Positions 16,498 through 27,614 are shown, numbered from the stretch's first letter. The stretch is DNA of 64,000 bases from Nocardioides dongkuii (GCF_014127485.1 NZ_CP059903.1:496001-560000); one strand, 5' to 3'. Program-made: numbers and translations. The notes: generated by a model from the letters alone, not told the origin.

Positions 16498-16794
16498 TCA
16501 GGCGTCGACCTGCAGCCGCACGGTGACCACGTCGCCGAGCGAGAGCCCCTCGGCGCGCCGGACCCGGTCCTTGAGCGGCACGACGTACCCGCCGTCCTTG
16601 GGCCACAGCGACGTGGTCCAGGTGGTCGCCCCGATCGTGACGGCGACCGGGATCATCCCCCAGCCGTAGGAGACCAGCGCGGCGGCGTCCGCGAGCTCCG
16701 CGCACTCCTCGTCGGGCACCGAGACGAAGTGGTACGGCGCGGGGCCGCGCCACTCCCAGATCGGGCCGCTGAGCTCGAGGATCACTCGCGCCAT
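16498..16794 (-). CDS. DUF1905 domain protein
   Basis: A small 98-residue cytoplasmic protein matching DUF1905 by pattern: an opening GPIWEWRGPAPYHFVSVP, a central YGWGMIPVAVTIGATTW, and KDGGYVVPLKDRVRRAEGL near the end. The fold is a small beta-barrel and the molecular role is not established. The ATG at 16794 is the only sensible start. Convergent with the beta-helix gene and divergent from the next gene. Confidence 0.85.
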   Translation of the reverse strand: MARVILELSGPIWEWRGPAPYHFVSVPDEECAELADAAALVSYGWGMIPVAVTIGATTWTTSLWPKDGGYVVPLKDRVRRAEGLSLGDVVTVRLQVDA

Positions 16795-16849
16795 CCTCCA
16801 GCCACCGGCCCTCCGCGTCCACCGGGACGGAGGGCGCGACACTGGGTCC

Positions 16850-17602
16850 GTGAAGCCCACGATCACCGCCGTCCGGCTGACCGGTGCGTCCCGGAGGGCC
16901 GAGCTGCCGCTGCTGGTGCTCGGGCCCGCGAGCGGGACGTCGGCGACCGCGACCTGGTCGGCCTGCGCGGCCGGCCTCGCCGACGCCTTCGACCTGCTCG
17001 CCTGGGACCTGCCGGGCCACGGCCACAACCGGTCGGTGCCCGACGAGCCGTACACCGTCGCCGAGCTCGCAGCCGGCGTCCTCGCCGTCGTCGAGGACGT
17101 GCTCGCCCAGCGCGGCGAGGTCCGCGGGTCCTTCGCGTACGCCGGCGGCGGGGACGTCGCCCGCGAGCTCCTCGGCCTCCCGCGCCGGGTCACCCGCGCC
17201 GTTCTCCTCGGCCCGACGGGGCTCGGCGGCGGAGCGGACGCGTACGCCGACCGCCGCCTCGTCGTGCTGCCGGACCTGACCGACGCGTCCCCGGCCGAGG
17301 ACCCGCGCCGCGTCGTCACCGAGCTCCGGCGGCACCTGCTCGGGGAGGAGCCCGCACCCGACACCGACGGCGACGGGCCCGTCCTGGACCCCCGCAGCCT
17401 CGCGCTCGTCACCCTCGCCGCCCGGGCGGTGAGGGATCCCGACGGGGTCGACGCGCACGCGCGGCAGGCGCGCCTGGACGGGCTCGCCGCCGCCGAGGTC
17501 GAGGAGGCGCTCCGCGTGGCCGTTGCCGCCGGCGGTGGTCGGGAGGAGCCTGTGACGGGGGAGACACGGACGGTCCGGGTGCCGGGGTCCGCCAGCGAGT
17601 AG
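16850..17602 (+). CDS. decayed alpha/beta-hydrolase fused to a carboxymuconolactone-decarboxylase-like remnant
   Basis: 250 residues. The first 150 follow 3-oxoadipate enol-lactonase (PcaD-like) closely: [20 protein letters not shown] and then [15 protein letters not shown]. The nucleophile elbow GxSxG is replaced by FAYAGGG, with Ala98 where the serine should be. The tail ([15 protein letters not shown], then [20 protein letters not shown]) resembles the start of a 4-carboxymuconolactone decarboxylase domain, but it ends before the family's cysteine/histidine region. It therefore looks like a PcaL-type fusion that has lost both active sites, or one repurposed for a non-catalytic role. No frameshift is seen. 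Confidence 0.65.
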   Translation: MKPTITAVRLTGASRRAELPLLVLGPASGTSATATWSACAAGLADAFDLLAWDLPGHGHNRSVPDEPYTVAELAAGVLAVVEDVLAQRGEVRGSFAYAGGGDVARELLGLPRRVTRAVLLGPTGLGGGADAYADRRLVVLPDLTDASPAEDPRRVVTELRRHLLGEEPAPDTDGDGPVLDPRSLALVTLAARAVRDPDGVDAHARQARLDGLAAAEVEEALRVAVAAGGGREEPVTGETRTVRVPGSASE

Positions 17603-17605
17603 GTT
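17600..17605 (+). promoter_or_regulatory. -10 element of the ppsR-ppsA operon, overlapping a stop codon
   Basis: TAGGTT starts with the TAG stop codon of the upstream gene. A transcript from about 17612 would carry the ACGAGGAGACC ribosome site before the ATG at 17647. Confidence 0.45.
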
Positions 17606-17646
17606 GCCCCACACACGTCACGGCGGGGACGGACGAGGAGACCGAG

Positions 17647-18506
17647 ATGGACGAGCAGGACGACGAGGACGTCGTACCGGTCTTCTTCCTGTCCGACAGC
17701 ACCGGCATCAGCGCCGAGACGATGGGCAACGCGCTGCTCATCCAGTTCCCGGACACCCGCTTCGAGCGGACCCTGATCCCCTTCATCCACACCGTCGAGG
17801 ACGCCCGCGAGGTGGTCGAGCAGCTCGACGAGGCGATGGACGGCCCGGTGACGCCGCTGGTCTTCACGACCGCGGCCGACGACCGGGTCCGCCAGGAGCT
17901 GCTGAAGACGCGGGCGCCGATCATCGACTTCTTCGAGATGCACATGAGCAAGGTCGAGGCGGTGCTCGGCCGCTCCGGCATCCGGCAGGCCGCCCGCCTG
18001 CACGGCGTCGGCGACATCAAGCGCTACAACAACCGGATGGCGGCCGTCGAGTTCACCATCGAGCACGACGACGGCCAGAGCCTGCGGGCGCTGGAGAAGT
18101 CCGACGTGATCCTGCTGGCGCCCTCGCGGTGCGGCAAGACGCCGACCAGCATGTACCTCGCCCTCCAGCACGGGCTGTTCGTCGCGAACTACCCCCTCGT
18201 CGACGAGGACCTCGAGGCCGACTCGCTGCCCGAGCCGGTCGCGCCGTACCTCGCCCGCTGCTTCGGGCTGACCACCACGGTCGACCGGCTCAGCCGGGTG
18301 CGCAACGAGCGCCGGCCCGGCTCCCGCTACGCCTCGCCCGAGCAGTGCCGCTGGGAGCTGCGGCGCGCCGCCGAGCTGTTCGCGGCCCACCGCGTCCCCG
18401 TCATCGACTCCTCCGCGAAGTCGGTGGAGGAGATCTCCGCCCTGATCCTTCAGACGCTCAAGCACGACGCCCGGACGCGCCGCCGGGCCCACGAAGGGAA
18501 ACCCAC

Positions 18507-18510
<4 letters not shown>
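17647..18510 (+). CDS. ppsR: phosphoenolpyruvate synthase regulatory protein (kinase/pyrophosphorylase, DUF299)
   Basis: Bifunctional regulator that inactivates PEP synthase by ADP-dependent phosphorylation of a threonine and reactivates it by phosphate-dependent dephosphorylation. The 287-residue protein has the family opening [19 protein letters not shown], the P-loop [15 protein letters not shown] and the C-terminal [14 protein letters not shown]. The P-loop variant contains Cys where many members have Thr or Ser. The start follows GAGGAGACC. The stop overlaps the ppsA start in an ATGA junction, placing regulator and target in one operon. Confidence 0.93.
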
Positions 18511-20903
<2,393 letters not shown>

Positions 20904-20919
20904 TCTCCCCGGAGCGTCG

Positions 20920-21297
20920 ATGAGGTTCACCGAGCACGAGATGACCGTGGCGCTGACCGCGGCCGCGAAGCAGGTCGCGGCGCGCGGCCGGCGCGCCGAC
21001 CCGGAGGCGGCGTGGGAGAAGCTGACCCGCTACCAGCGGTTCACGCTGCTCGACGGGCTGGGCAGCCAGGTGCTGCCGGTGCTCGTCGCGCTCCCGGACG
21101 TCGAGGTCGCCCCCGGCACCCGGCCGACGTTCACCGACCAGCAGGTCACCGAGGCGGTGGCCAGCACGCTCGGCGACCTGGGCCGGCTGAAGCGGACCGT
21201 GCAGCTCGCGTCGCGGGTGGCGCTGGTGAAGACCGTGCTCCAGCACGTCCCGCCCCGGCGGGACCCGGACGCGCTGACGGTCCCGGACCACCTCTGA
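20920..21297 (+). CDS. small hypothetical protein
   Basis: 125 residues, starting 17 bases after ppsA with GGAGCG before the ATG. It reads as a mainly helical soluble protein ([59 protein letters not shown]) with no signal peptide, cysteines or known catalytic motif. I do not recognise the family. Tight spacing behind ppsA suggests co-expression with it. Confidence 0.75.
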   Translation: MRFTEHEMTVALTAAAKQVAARGRRADPEAAWEKLTRYQRFTLLDGLGSQVLPVLVALPDVEVAPGTRPTFTDQQVTEAVASTLGDLGRLKRTVQLASRVALVKTVLQHVPPRRDPDALTVPDHL

Positions 21298-21333
21298 CCG
21301 CGGGTAGCCGGAACGAGGTGTCCCGGCCGAGGC

Positions 21334-21984
21334 TCACACCACGCGCAAGGCGTCGTTGTCGTCGCGCTCCCGCCGGGAGAGCGCCTGGAGGACCTCGTGA
21401 TCGCCGTGCCTGGCTCGTGCTGCTGCGACGAGGAGCTCGACCGCGATGGCCGTGGCCGCCGGAGGCGCTTGTACGGGGATGCACGCGCTGAGGCCCAGGT
21501 CCTCGATGTGCACGGCCAGCTCGACACACCGGGTCTGCAGGTAGTCGTCCAGCAGCATCTCCTCGCCCGGCCGGTGGAGCACCGCCACACGTCGATCCGC
21601 GGGTTCATCACCGAGCCGCTCGCGCAGCCTGTCCAACGCTGCCCGTGCCTCATCCGCCACTGCCGCGGGCCCCGTCGCCGCCGTCTCGTTGCTGCGGGCC
21701 CGCACGCCGATGTTCAGCGGCGAGTCCGGGACTCTCGTGCCGACGAGTCGTGCGTAGTAGTCCACCGCGGACACCGGCTCTGTGCCGGTGACGGGTCCGT
21801 CCAAGAACCACTCGACCTGGAGCACACTTCGCGCGAGGTGGCTGGCGAGGGCGCCCACTGACATCCCCGGGAGCGCGGATTCGGCGGCCCACGCCTCGGC
21901 GATCGCGGGCGATCCGATCAATGCCGTCGCCTCGCGCGCCGCCTGCAGGTAAGCCGCTCGTACGTCGATCACGTAGATCACCAT
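21334..21984 (-). CDS. maleylpyruvate isomerase family / mycothiol-dependent enzyme (MDMPI-DinB fold)
   Basis: A 216-residue four-helix-bundle protein of the DinB/MDMPI superfamily. Metal-ligand-type histidines appear in SVGALASHLARSVLQVEWFL and in the third-helix region QTRCVELAVHIEDLGLS (R-x-x-E-x-x-x-H). Such actinobacterial proteins use or are thought to use mycothiol to isomerise or detoxify substrates. The start is uncertain. ATG at 21984 is used; a GTG nine bases further in (VIDVRAAYLQAA) and a GTG upstream at 22041 are alternatives with no decisive ribosome site. It is convergent with the gene behind ppsA. Confidence 0.8.
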   Translation of the reverse strand: MVIYVIDVRAAYLQAAREATALIGSPAIAEAWAAESALPGMSVGALASHLARSVLQVEWFLDGPVTGTEPVSAVDYYARLVGTRVPDSPLNIGVRARSNETAATGPAAVADEARAALDRLRERLGDEPADRRVAVLHRPGEEMLLDDYLQTRCVELAVHIEDLGLSACIPVQAPPAATAIAVELLVAAARARHGDHEVLQALSRRERDDNDALRVV

Positions 21985-22291
21985 CGTCCAAGCAGGAAGA
22001 GGCTCGCCCTTTCGACCAGACCTCGGACCTCCTGGCCGCACCTACCTGCCGCGCTGCCATGGAGAACCTCACCCGGCCCGTCCCGTCAAAGGCGCACCAT
22101 GACCCCCCGAGGTGCACGGCTGCCGGCACGCATCCCCACGGCATCCGCCCTCGCCGCCGCCTGTGGACGACTCTTGTCGGATGCGGGGACGCCGAAGGCC
22201 CTGATCCAGCACCGGATGCCGAGGTCCACCTGACCGTCGACGGCGTTCCGCGGCGGCCCCGGAGCACGCAGCAGGAGGCTCAGGGTGTCGC
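21985..22291. other. 307-base stretch without a supported gene
   Basis: Both flanking genes are on the reverse strand. One reverse frame stays open from 22291 to 22086 (VFAGLVSDTLSLLLRAPG and on) without a start of its own. It could be the decayed end of a gene, or chance openness in GC-rich DNA. No repeat or clear promoter was seen. Confidence 0.4.
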
Positions 22292-23023
22292 TCACGAGCC
22301 CGGCGAAGACTGCTGACGCGACAGCGTGTCCAGGTCGCGTCTGCAGAACCCGTGGTGAGCCCATTCCTCCTCGAGCACGGTGCCAAGACATTGCCGCACT
22401 GCCCGCCCCTGGGCGTACGGCGGCCACCGGTCGTCGTCGGGCACCGGCGCGGTCTGCGCGAGCCGACCAGGCGTGACCCCGGACAGCCAGGTCTCGATCT
22501 CCGAGGCCTGCCGGCTGCGCACGGCGAGCACCTCGTCGAGGCTCGGACGGGCGGACGGGTCCAGCCCGTCCTCCTCCCGGTCCATGACGAACGGTGGCCC
22601 CAGTCCCATCGCCGTGAACGGCTCGGTGAGCCCGAGCACGCAGCGTCGAAACCAGGAGTCGTGCACGAAGACGAGGTGACGCAGGGTCTCGACCATCGAC
22701 CACTCGCCGTCGACGCGGTGATGCTCACTGTTCTCGGGCATGGACCGGACCCGCTCGGTGGTCGCCGCCCAGTCCTCCCGCAGCTGCCGCCACGCCTCTC
22801 GCAGGTCGGCCGGCTCATCGGACCGCAACAGCAGCCGTACCGGGTGACGGCGGTCGAGCTCCGCCTCGACGTAGGGCATCACCTCGACCCCGTTGACCAC
22901 GAGGTTGGTGACCAGGCCGTCGATCTCGGCGTCCTGCATGACCACGCCGACCATCCGAGCCCTGCTCAGGTCGCACTCGCGGAACTCTGTGCCGGTGAGG
23001 TCCTCGTCGTCGAAGCGCCGCAT
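22292..23023 (-). CDS. DinB-family protein
   Basis: 243 residues. After an N-terminal piece resembling pentapeptide-like strands (FDDEDLTGTEFRECDLSRAR) comes a DinB/DUF664 helical bundle with the metal-site pattern GEWSMVETLRHLVFVHDSWF and the C-terminal EEEWAHHGFCRRDL. DinB proteins are putative metal- and thiol-dependent enzymes, many of unknown function. ATG at 23023 is chosen because it opens the conserved part (MRRFDDEDLTG). It is divergent from the secreted repeat protein across 107 bases. Confidence 0.85.
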   Translation of the reverse strand: MRRFDDEDLTGTEFRECDLSRARMVGVVMQDAEIDGLVTNLVVNGVEVMPYVEAELDRRHPVRLLLRSDEPADLREAWRQLREDWAATTERVRSMPENSEHHRVDGEWSMVETLRHLVFVHDSWFRRCVLGLTEPFTAMGLGPPFVMDREEDGLDPSARPSLDEVLAVRSRQASEIETWLSGVTPGRLAQTAPVPDDDRWPPYAQGRAVRQCLGTVLEEEWAHHGFCRRDLDTLSRQQSSPGS

Positions 23024-23130
23024 GCCGACAGGCTGTCCACTTCCGTCAACCCCCGTCAACAGGGATCGGCCGGGCCCAACTCTGGAGATCCAGCGGCGAC
23101 ATCCGCCGCGGACAGAGCAGGGAGAGCTCC

Positions 23131-23532
23131 ATGAACGACACAGCATCCCGGCGCATGGGAGCCATCGCCGGCACGGCGATCACCATCGTCATGACCACCG
23201 TCGCCGGCACGGCTGCTTCCGCCACGGCAGGACAGCGTGAGACCAGCAACAGTCCGCCGTGCTTCATGGTCAGGTCGAACTGGCACGTCACCGACGGCCC
23301 CCAGCCCACCTGCCCCCTCCCGACGCGGGAGAAGGCGGCAGTGCCCGACACCGACCGTCGGCCGTGCTTCATGGTCAGGTCGGACTGGCACGTCACCGAC
23401 GGCCCCCAGCCCACCTGCCCCGTCCCGACGCGGGAGAAGGCGGCAGGGTCCGACAGGTCCGACAGGTCCGACGCGCCACGGCCCGATCCGTCGCACGCGT
23501 CGCGGGCTTCCTGCCGGGATCCTCGCAGGTGA
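23131..23532 (+). CDS. small secreted protein with two near-identical cysteine-bracketed repeats
   Basis: 133 residues with a GGGAGAG ribosome site seven bases before the ATG. Residues 1-33 are a signal peptide (SRRMGAIAGTAITIVMTTVA, AxA cleavage near 31-33). The mature chain has two 35-residue repeats. Each contains an 18-residue segment bracketed by cysteines (CFMVRSNWHVTDGPQPTC, Cys44-Cys61; and the N-to-D copy, Cys79-Cys96) and a charged linker (PTREKAA). A Ser-Asp-Arg run and a basic tail with one more cysteine follow. I recognise no family. The repeats suggest two disulfide loops. The strand choice rests on the signal peptide and ribosome site. Confidence 0.65.
   Translation: MNDTASRRMGAIAGTAITIVMTTVAGTAASATAGQRETSNSPPCFMVRSNWHVTDGPQPTCPLPTREKAAVPDTDRRPCFMVRSDWHVTDGPQPTCPVPTREKAAGSDRSDRSDAPRPDPSHASRASCRDPRR
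23256..23473 (+). repeat. 105-bp tandem repeat and 9-bp triplet repeat inside the secreted protein gene
   Basis: Copies begin at 23256 and 23361. Over about 88 bases they differ at only three or so positions, showing a recent in-frame duplication (35 codons). From 23446 a 9-bp unit (GGTCCGACA) is repeated three times and encodes Ser-Asp-Arg repeats. Confidence 0.9.
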
Positions 23533-23543
23533 GCCGGCCAGGA

Positions 23544-26477
23544 TCAGCGGACACCGTCAGCGGTGGCCCTGATCGCCCCGTGGAGGGGGACGTGCTCGAG
23601 CGCGTCGGTCGCGGCGCGCTCGAGAAGACGTGCTGCCGCCGCGCCCCGACCCTCACGGCGGGCCACCATGGCCGCACGCCAGCGGCTGTATGCCGCCTCG
23701 TGCGGACGGGTGAGCCGATCCCACTCGGCCGCGGCCCGGACCCACCCGTCGAGCGTCTCGTGGTCGCTCAGGCGGGCGAGCTCGGCATCCCACGAGGCGC
23801 GCCAAGCGTGGCTGTCGGGGCACACCCCGTCGAACGGATCCACGGAGGCACGTCGGCGAAGACCCTCGAGGACGGCGAGAGCGTCAGGGTCACGGGCGTC
23901 GCCCACGCAGTCGGCGGCAGCTCGCGCGGCCAGGACGAGCAGCGGAGCAAGGGTCTCGGCTTCAATTCTGTCGAGCAGCGCCTCGACCACCCCCCGCAGG
24001 CGCCGCCAGGCTGATCCGGGCTGGTCGCTCCAGAGCTCGACCTGCGCGGCGGCATCGGCACACCAGATCATGAATTGCGGCTCGCTCACGAGCACGGCGT
24101 CGAGCTCGGCGATCGCGCGGCGTGCCTCAGCGAGGCGACCTCGGCACACCTCGATCCGGGCCCACTCCACCCGGCCCCCGAGGGGGACCAGGGAGCTCGC
24201 CTGGGTGGACCCGTCCTGTTCTGGAGGTACGAGGAGCGACGCCGCTCGGGACACCTGCCCGGCCCTGACCATCGCCTCGGCGATGTTGATCTTGACCATC
24301 ACCCCCATGCCAGCCAGGCCGAGGCCGGGAGAGCGCGACAGCTCGACGGAGGCGCGTCCTGCTTCCTCCACCTCCGCCAGGGGGCGGTTGTACGTCAGCA
24401 ACATGTCGGTGTGGTACATGCCGAGCAACATCTCCTGCTGCCACGAAGGCGCCGGTCCGTCGGCGCGCAGCGCGTCGATCCTTGCCATCGCGCTCCCGGG
24501 GTCACCGGTGAAGGCCTCGAGCGCAGCAATCGCCACCGTGGCATCGAAGATGACGACGGGGTCATCGACGGCTTGGGCGACGTCGAGCGCCTGGCGCGCC
24601 CACGAGAGCCCCTCCTGCTGGCGGGTGTCCTCCCCGAGCAGGAACCCGAAGGTCACGAGTGCTCGGGCGAGCCCGGGGCCGACCGGTAGCTGACGGAACA
24701 GCTCCACGGACTGCCGGGCAAGGTCGATGGCAAGGGCGCGGTGGTCGTGCTCCTCGTGGACGCGGGCCATCAGCTCGTGCAAGCGGGCGGAGGTGTTCGT
24801 CGTCACGCCGCGCAGCTCGCCGAGCCGGGCATCGGCGAGAGCCAGCGCCCGCGCCGACCACTCGTCGCACTCCTCGCAGGCCCGGAGGGCGTGGAAGAGA
24901 GCTTCGTCCCGGTCCGCGCACTCCGCAAGCTCGATAGTGCCGACCTCGGAAGGCCACAGCTCGACCACGCGCAACCAGTGCTGGGCCTCCTGGCTGGGGT
25001 CGAGGCGCTCTCGGGCGCGGTGGCCGGCCCGCGCCCGCCACGGGAGCTCGTGCGCGGGCTCGGCTGCTTCGCGCCAGTGCAGGGCGATCTCGGCAGGGTC
25101 CGCGGACTCGACGCCCGACAGCGCGGCCGCGAGCCGCCGGTGGTCGGACGTCCTTTCCGCCGCCAGCAACCGGCCGCGCACAGCCTCGGCGAGGAGCGGG
25201 TGCCGGAGCTGGGTCTCCGCGCTCGCGGCGTGCACAGCCAGGAGCCGCTTGTCTCGGAGCTCGTGCATCGCTCGTGCCTGCGCGGCCGTGGTGATCCCGG
25301 CCGCATCAGCCAGGATCGATTCCGGCAACGGCCGATCCGCGACGCCGAGGACCCTCGCCAGCAGCCACGCCTCCTCGCTGATCCCCGACAGTCGCTGTGA
25401 CAACAGGGTCTCGAGCAGGGACGGCAGGTCGCGCCCGTCACTGGCGTGTGCCGCCAGCTGCTCGGTGAACAGCGGTAGTCCCAGGCTGCGCTCGTGGATG
25501 GACGTGAGGGCATCGGCCGTGGGTTCGCGCCCGTCCAGGAGGGCGAGCTGCTGGGCGGTCTCCTCACGGGTCAGAGGCGCGAGCTGGAGCTCGGTCACGG
25601 TGGAGAGCCGACGGATCCTGGTCAGCCACTCGACGGCTTCGGGCGAGGTCGTCGGGTCCTCGGTGCGCCACGTCCCGACGAGCGGAACCTCGGGTCCGCG
25701 GGCCACGAGGTGCTCGACCAGGTCGCGCGTGGCGGGGTCTGCCCAGTGGAGGTCCTCGATGAGCAGCGCCAACGGCCGATGTGATCGCAGTCTGTTCAGC
25801 GTCGCGCCGATGGCCCAGAGCAGCAGATGGCGAGAGTCAGGCAACAGCTCTGTCTGTGCTGTCTGTGTCGTGGAGACGTGGGGAAGGAGCCGACCGACCA
25901 ACGCCCGTACGTGGTCGGGCGACTCGGCCAACACGCTCTCGATCCACGACCCGTCGTCGTAGGCGTACACCTCCTGCAGGACGTCGGCCATCGGCAGGAG
26001 GGACACCTCGGTCGAGAGGGGCAGGCAGTGCCCGGTGGCCACGAAGACGTCCGAGGCCGCTGGCTCGCACGCGGTGGACACCAGCCGCGTCTTGCCCAGG
26101 CCCGCCTCGCCCATCACCAGCAGCAGACCGGTCCCGGACTCGAGGTGCCTCCGGAGGGCGCCGAGCTCGGACCTGCGTCCGGCGATGCGGTGTCCGGTGG
26201 CGGTGGGGGCGGTGGACGGCGGGTTGGACGCGGCGAGCCAGAGGTCGTGGAACTCGCTCACGTCGCCCTTCATGGACTCGACGAGGAGCTCGAGCGTGCC
26301 CCAGCTCGGGAGGGCGGGAGACGAGAAGGTCTTGGAGACCGTGGTGTGGGAGCAGCCGGCGTCGGCAGCGAGTCGTCGCAGACTGGGCCATCCGGCCTCG
26401 TGGTGGAGCTCGTGGAGGGCGGCCGTCAGGTCGCGGTGGGGGCCGGGCGGCAGGTCGGGACGGGGCAGTGCGCTCAT
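23544..26477 (-). CDS. large HTH-AAA ATPase-TPR-like regulator
   Basis: A 977-residue cytoplasmic protein. Residues about 30-55 form a helix-turn-helix (SLRRLAADAGCSHTTVSKTF). Residues 97 to about 380 are a STAND/AAA ATPase with Walker A MGEAGLGKT (122-130) and Walker B LALLIEDLHWADPATRDL. The rest is helical and TPR-like (LARQSVELFRQLPVGPGLAR and similar). LAL-type LuxR regulators share the ATPase and TPR parts but carry the DNA-binding domain at the C-terminus; here it is N-terminal and no C-terminal HTH is seen. GGAGGT precedes the ATG. It converges on the secreted repeat gene, only 11 bases apart. The signal it senses is unknown. Confidence 0.85.
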   Translation of the reverse strand: MSALPRPDLPPGPHRDLTAALHELHHEAGWPSLRRLAADAGCSHTTVSKTFSSPALPSWGTLELLVESMKGDVSEFHDLWLAASNPPSTAPTATGHRIAGRRSELGALRRHLESGTGLLLVMGEAGLGKTRLVSTACEPAASDVFVATGHCLPLSTEVSLLPMADVLQEVYAYDDGSWIESVLAESPDHVRALVGRLLPHVSTTQTAQTELLPDSRHLLLWAIGATLNRLRSHRPLALLIEDLHWADPATRDLVEHLVARGPEVPLVGTWRTEDPTTSPEAVEWLTRIRRLSTVTELQLAPLTREETAQQLALLDGREPTADALTSIHERSLGLPLFTEQLAAHASDGRDLPSLLETLLSQRLSGISEEAWLLARVLGVADRPLPESILADAAGITTAAQARAMHELRDKRLLAVHAASAETQLRHPLLAEAVRGRLLAAERTSDHRRLAAALSGVESADPAEIALHWREAAEPAHELPWRARAGHRARERLDPSQEAQHWLRVVELWPSEVGTIELAECADRDEALFHALRACEECDEWSARALALADARLGELRGVTTNTSARLHELMARVHEEHDHRALAIDLARQSVELFRQLPVGPGLARALVTFGFLLGEDTRQQEGLSWARQALDVAQAVDDPVVIFDATVAIAALEAFTGDPGSAMARIDALRADGPAPSWQQEMLLGMYHTDMLLTYNRPLAEVEEAGRASVELSRSPGLGLAGMGVMVKINIAEAMVRAGQVSRAASLLVPPEQDGSTQASSLVPLGGRVEWARIEVCRGRLAEARRAIAELDAVLVSEPQFMIWCADAAAQVELWSDQPGSAWRRLRGVVEALLDRIEAETLAPLLVLAARAAADCVGDARDPDALAVLEGLRRRASVDPFDGVCPDSHAWRASWDAELARLSDHETLDGWVRAAAEWDRLTRPHEAAYSRWRAAMVARREGRGAAAARLLERAATDALEHVPLHGAIRATADGVR

Positions 26478-26546
26478 GCCACCTCCGGAAGCCGAGGACC
26501 CGTGACATCGCCTCACTTTCAGGATCCGCGGGAGTCCTTCCCCTGT

Positions 26547-27026
26547 CTACTCAGATCTCCGGGTCGCCACTGGCGAGGGACCGATCGCCTCGATCGCAGT
26601 CTGGCCGACCCCGTCCTGCGGGAGGTCTCTTGGTGGCTCCCAGGCCTCCACCAGAGCCGTGCGCACCAGCACGTGGGGAGGAGGGGGCAGCTCCTCGAGG
26701 CTGAACCATCCGATGCCGTCGTGTTCCTCGGGAGCGGCGTTCGCGGGCACTCCCTGCCAGTCACGGACGAGCCACGCGCTGAGAAGGGCCGGCTCGTCTG
26801 GAGGTCCCGCGGTCAGCCGACACAGGTGGGACGCGGTGCCGGTCGATATCTGCACGCCGAGCTCCTCGTGAAGCTCCCGGGTGAGTGCACCGAGCTCTGA
26901 CTCGCCGGCCTCCACGCCTCCACCGGGCAGGTCCCACACGTCGGGGTTGGCACGCTTGTCCGGTCGCCGGTGCACGAGGAGGACGCGCCCTTCACGAACC
27001 AGCGCGCCGACCACGACCTCATGCAT
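26547..27026 (-). CDS. NUDIX hydrolase
   Basis: A 159-residue NUDIX protein with a complete catalytic box, from GGGVEAGESELGALTR to RELHEELGV, matching G-x5-E-x7-R-E-U-x-E-E-x-G-U. It hydrolyses a nucleoside diphosphate linked to another group. The opening VVVGALVREGRVLLVHRRPD and the short C-terminal lobe give no substrate clue. It lies 69 bases upstream of the large regulator on the same strand and may share its transcript. Confidence 0.9.
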   Translation of the reverse strand: MHEVVVGALVREGRVLLVHRRPDKRANPDVWDLPGGGVEAGESELGALTRELHEELGVQISTGTASHLCRLTAGPPDEPALLSAWLVRDWQGVPANAAPEEHDGIGWFSLEELPPPPHVLVRTALVEAWEPPRDLPQDGVGQTAIEAIGPSPVATRRSE

Positions 27027-27192
27027 GCGCCCATCCGAGCACGGACGTCCGACAAGTCCAGGTCTCGAACGAGTCGGGCGGATGGCGCGACACCCGGCGA
27101 CGGCAAAGACCTCGCCGGGCGGGTATCCAGCGGCGGCGTCGGGGCTCCTTGCTCCCGAGGGACGAGAGTCGTCCCGGGAAGGCAGGTCCATC

Positions 27193-27588
27193 ATGAACAG
27201 CTCGATCATCCCCGCCGCCCTGGTCGCCGGCGGCCTCGCAGCCTCGGCACTCCTGGCCCCCGCGCAGGCGGCGCCGGCGACGTCGGCTGCCGCCCCGGCG
27301 CGGGCCGCGGTGACCGTGACCATCACCGCGGAGGGCACCGACATGTCCGGCGTCGTGAAGAGCCCGCGCCCGCGGCGGTGCGCGGCCGACCGGACCGTGA
27401 AGGTCTTCAAGATGGTCGCCGGCGAGCCGCACCTGTGGGTCGCCGACACCACCGAGCGGCAGGGCCGCCGCTACACCTGGTCGACCGGCAACACCGGCAC
27501 CGAGGGCCGCTTCTACGCGAGGGTCGCCCGCACCCAGGACTGCAAGGGCGACGTCAGCCCGACGATCCGGGTCCGGCGCGCCGACTGA
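27193..27588 (+). CDS. small secreted protein of unknown function
   Basis: 131 residues. The signal peptide is clear (IIPAALVAGGLAASALLAPAQA, cleavage after AQA near residue 27). The mature part is a single beta-rich domain (VTVTITAEGTDMSGVVKS) with two cysteines about 60 residues apart (RRCAADRTV and TQDCKGDVSP), suiting one disulfide and an Ig-like or beta-sandwich fold. GGAAGGCAGG precedes the ATG. No catalytic motif is recognised. Confidence 0.75.
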   Translation: MNSSIIPAALVAGGLAASALLAPAQAAPATSAAAPARAAVTVTITAEGTDMSGVVKSPRPRRCAADRTVKVFKMVAGEPHLWVADTTERQGRRYTWSTGNTGTEGRFYARVARTQDCKGDVSPTIRVRRAD

Positions 27589-27614
27589 CGGCGCCGCGGG
27601 GCGCCGCCGACGAC

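Noticed and set aside
22086-22291. A separate reverse-strand gene between the two DinB/MDMPI genes
   Set aside because: The frame has no start codon of its own with a ribosome site and continues out of frame into the DinB gene. It was kept only as a possible remnant.
23046-23414. Reverse-strand frame across the 105-bp repeats (WGPSVTCQFDLTMKHG repeated)
   Set aside because: The repeat is open on both strands because its length is a multiple of three. Only the forward frame has a signal peptide and a well-placed ribosome site.
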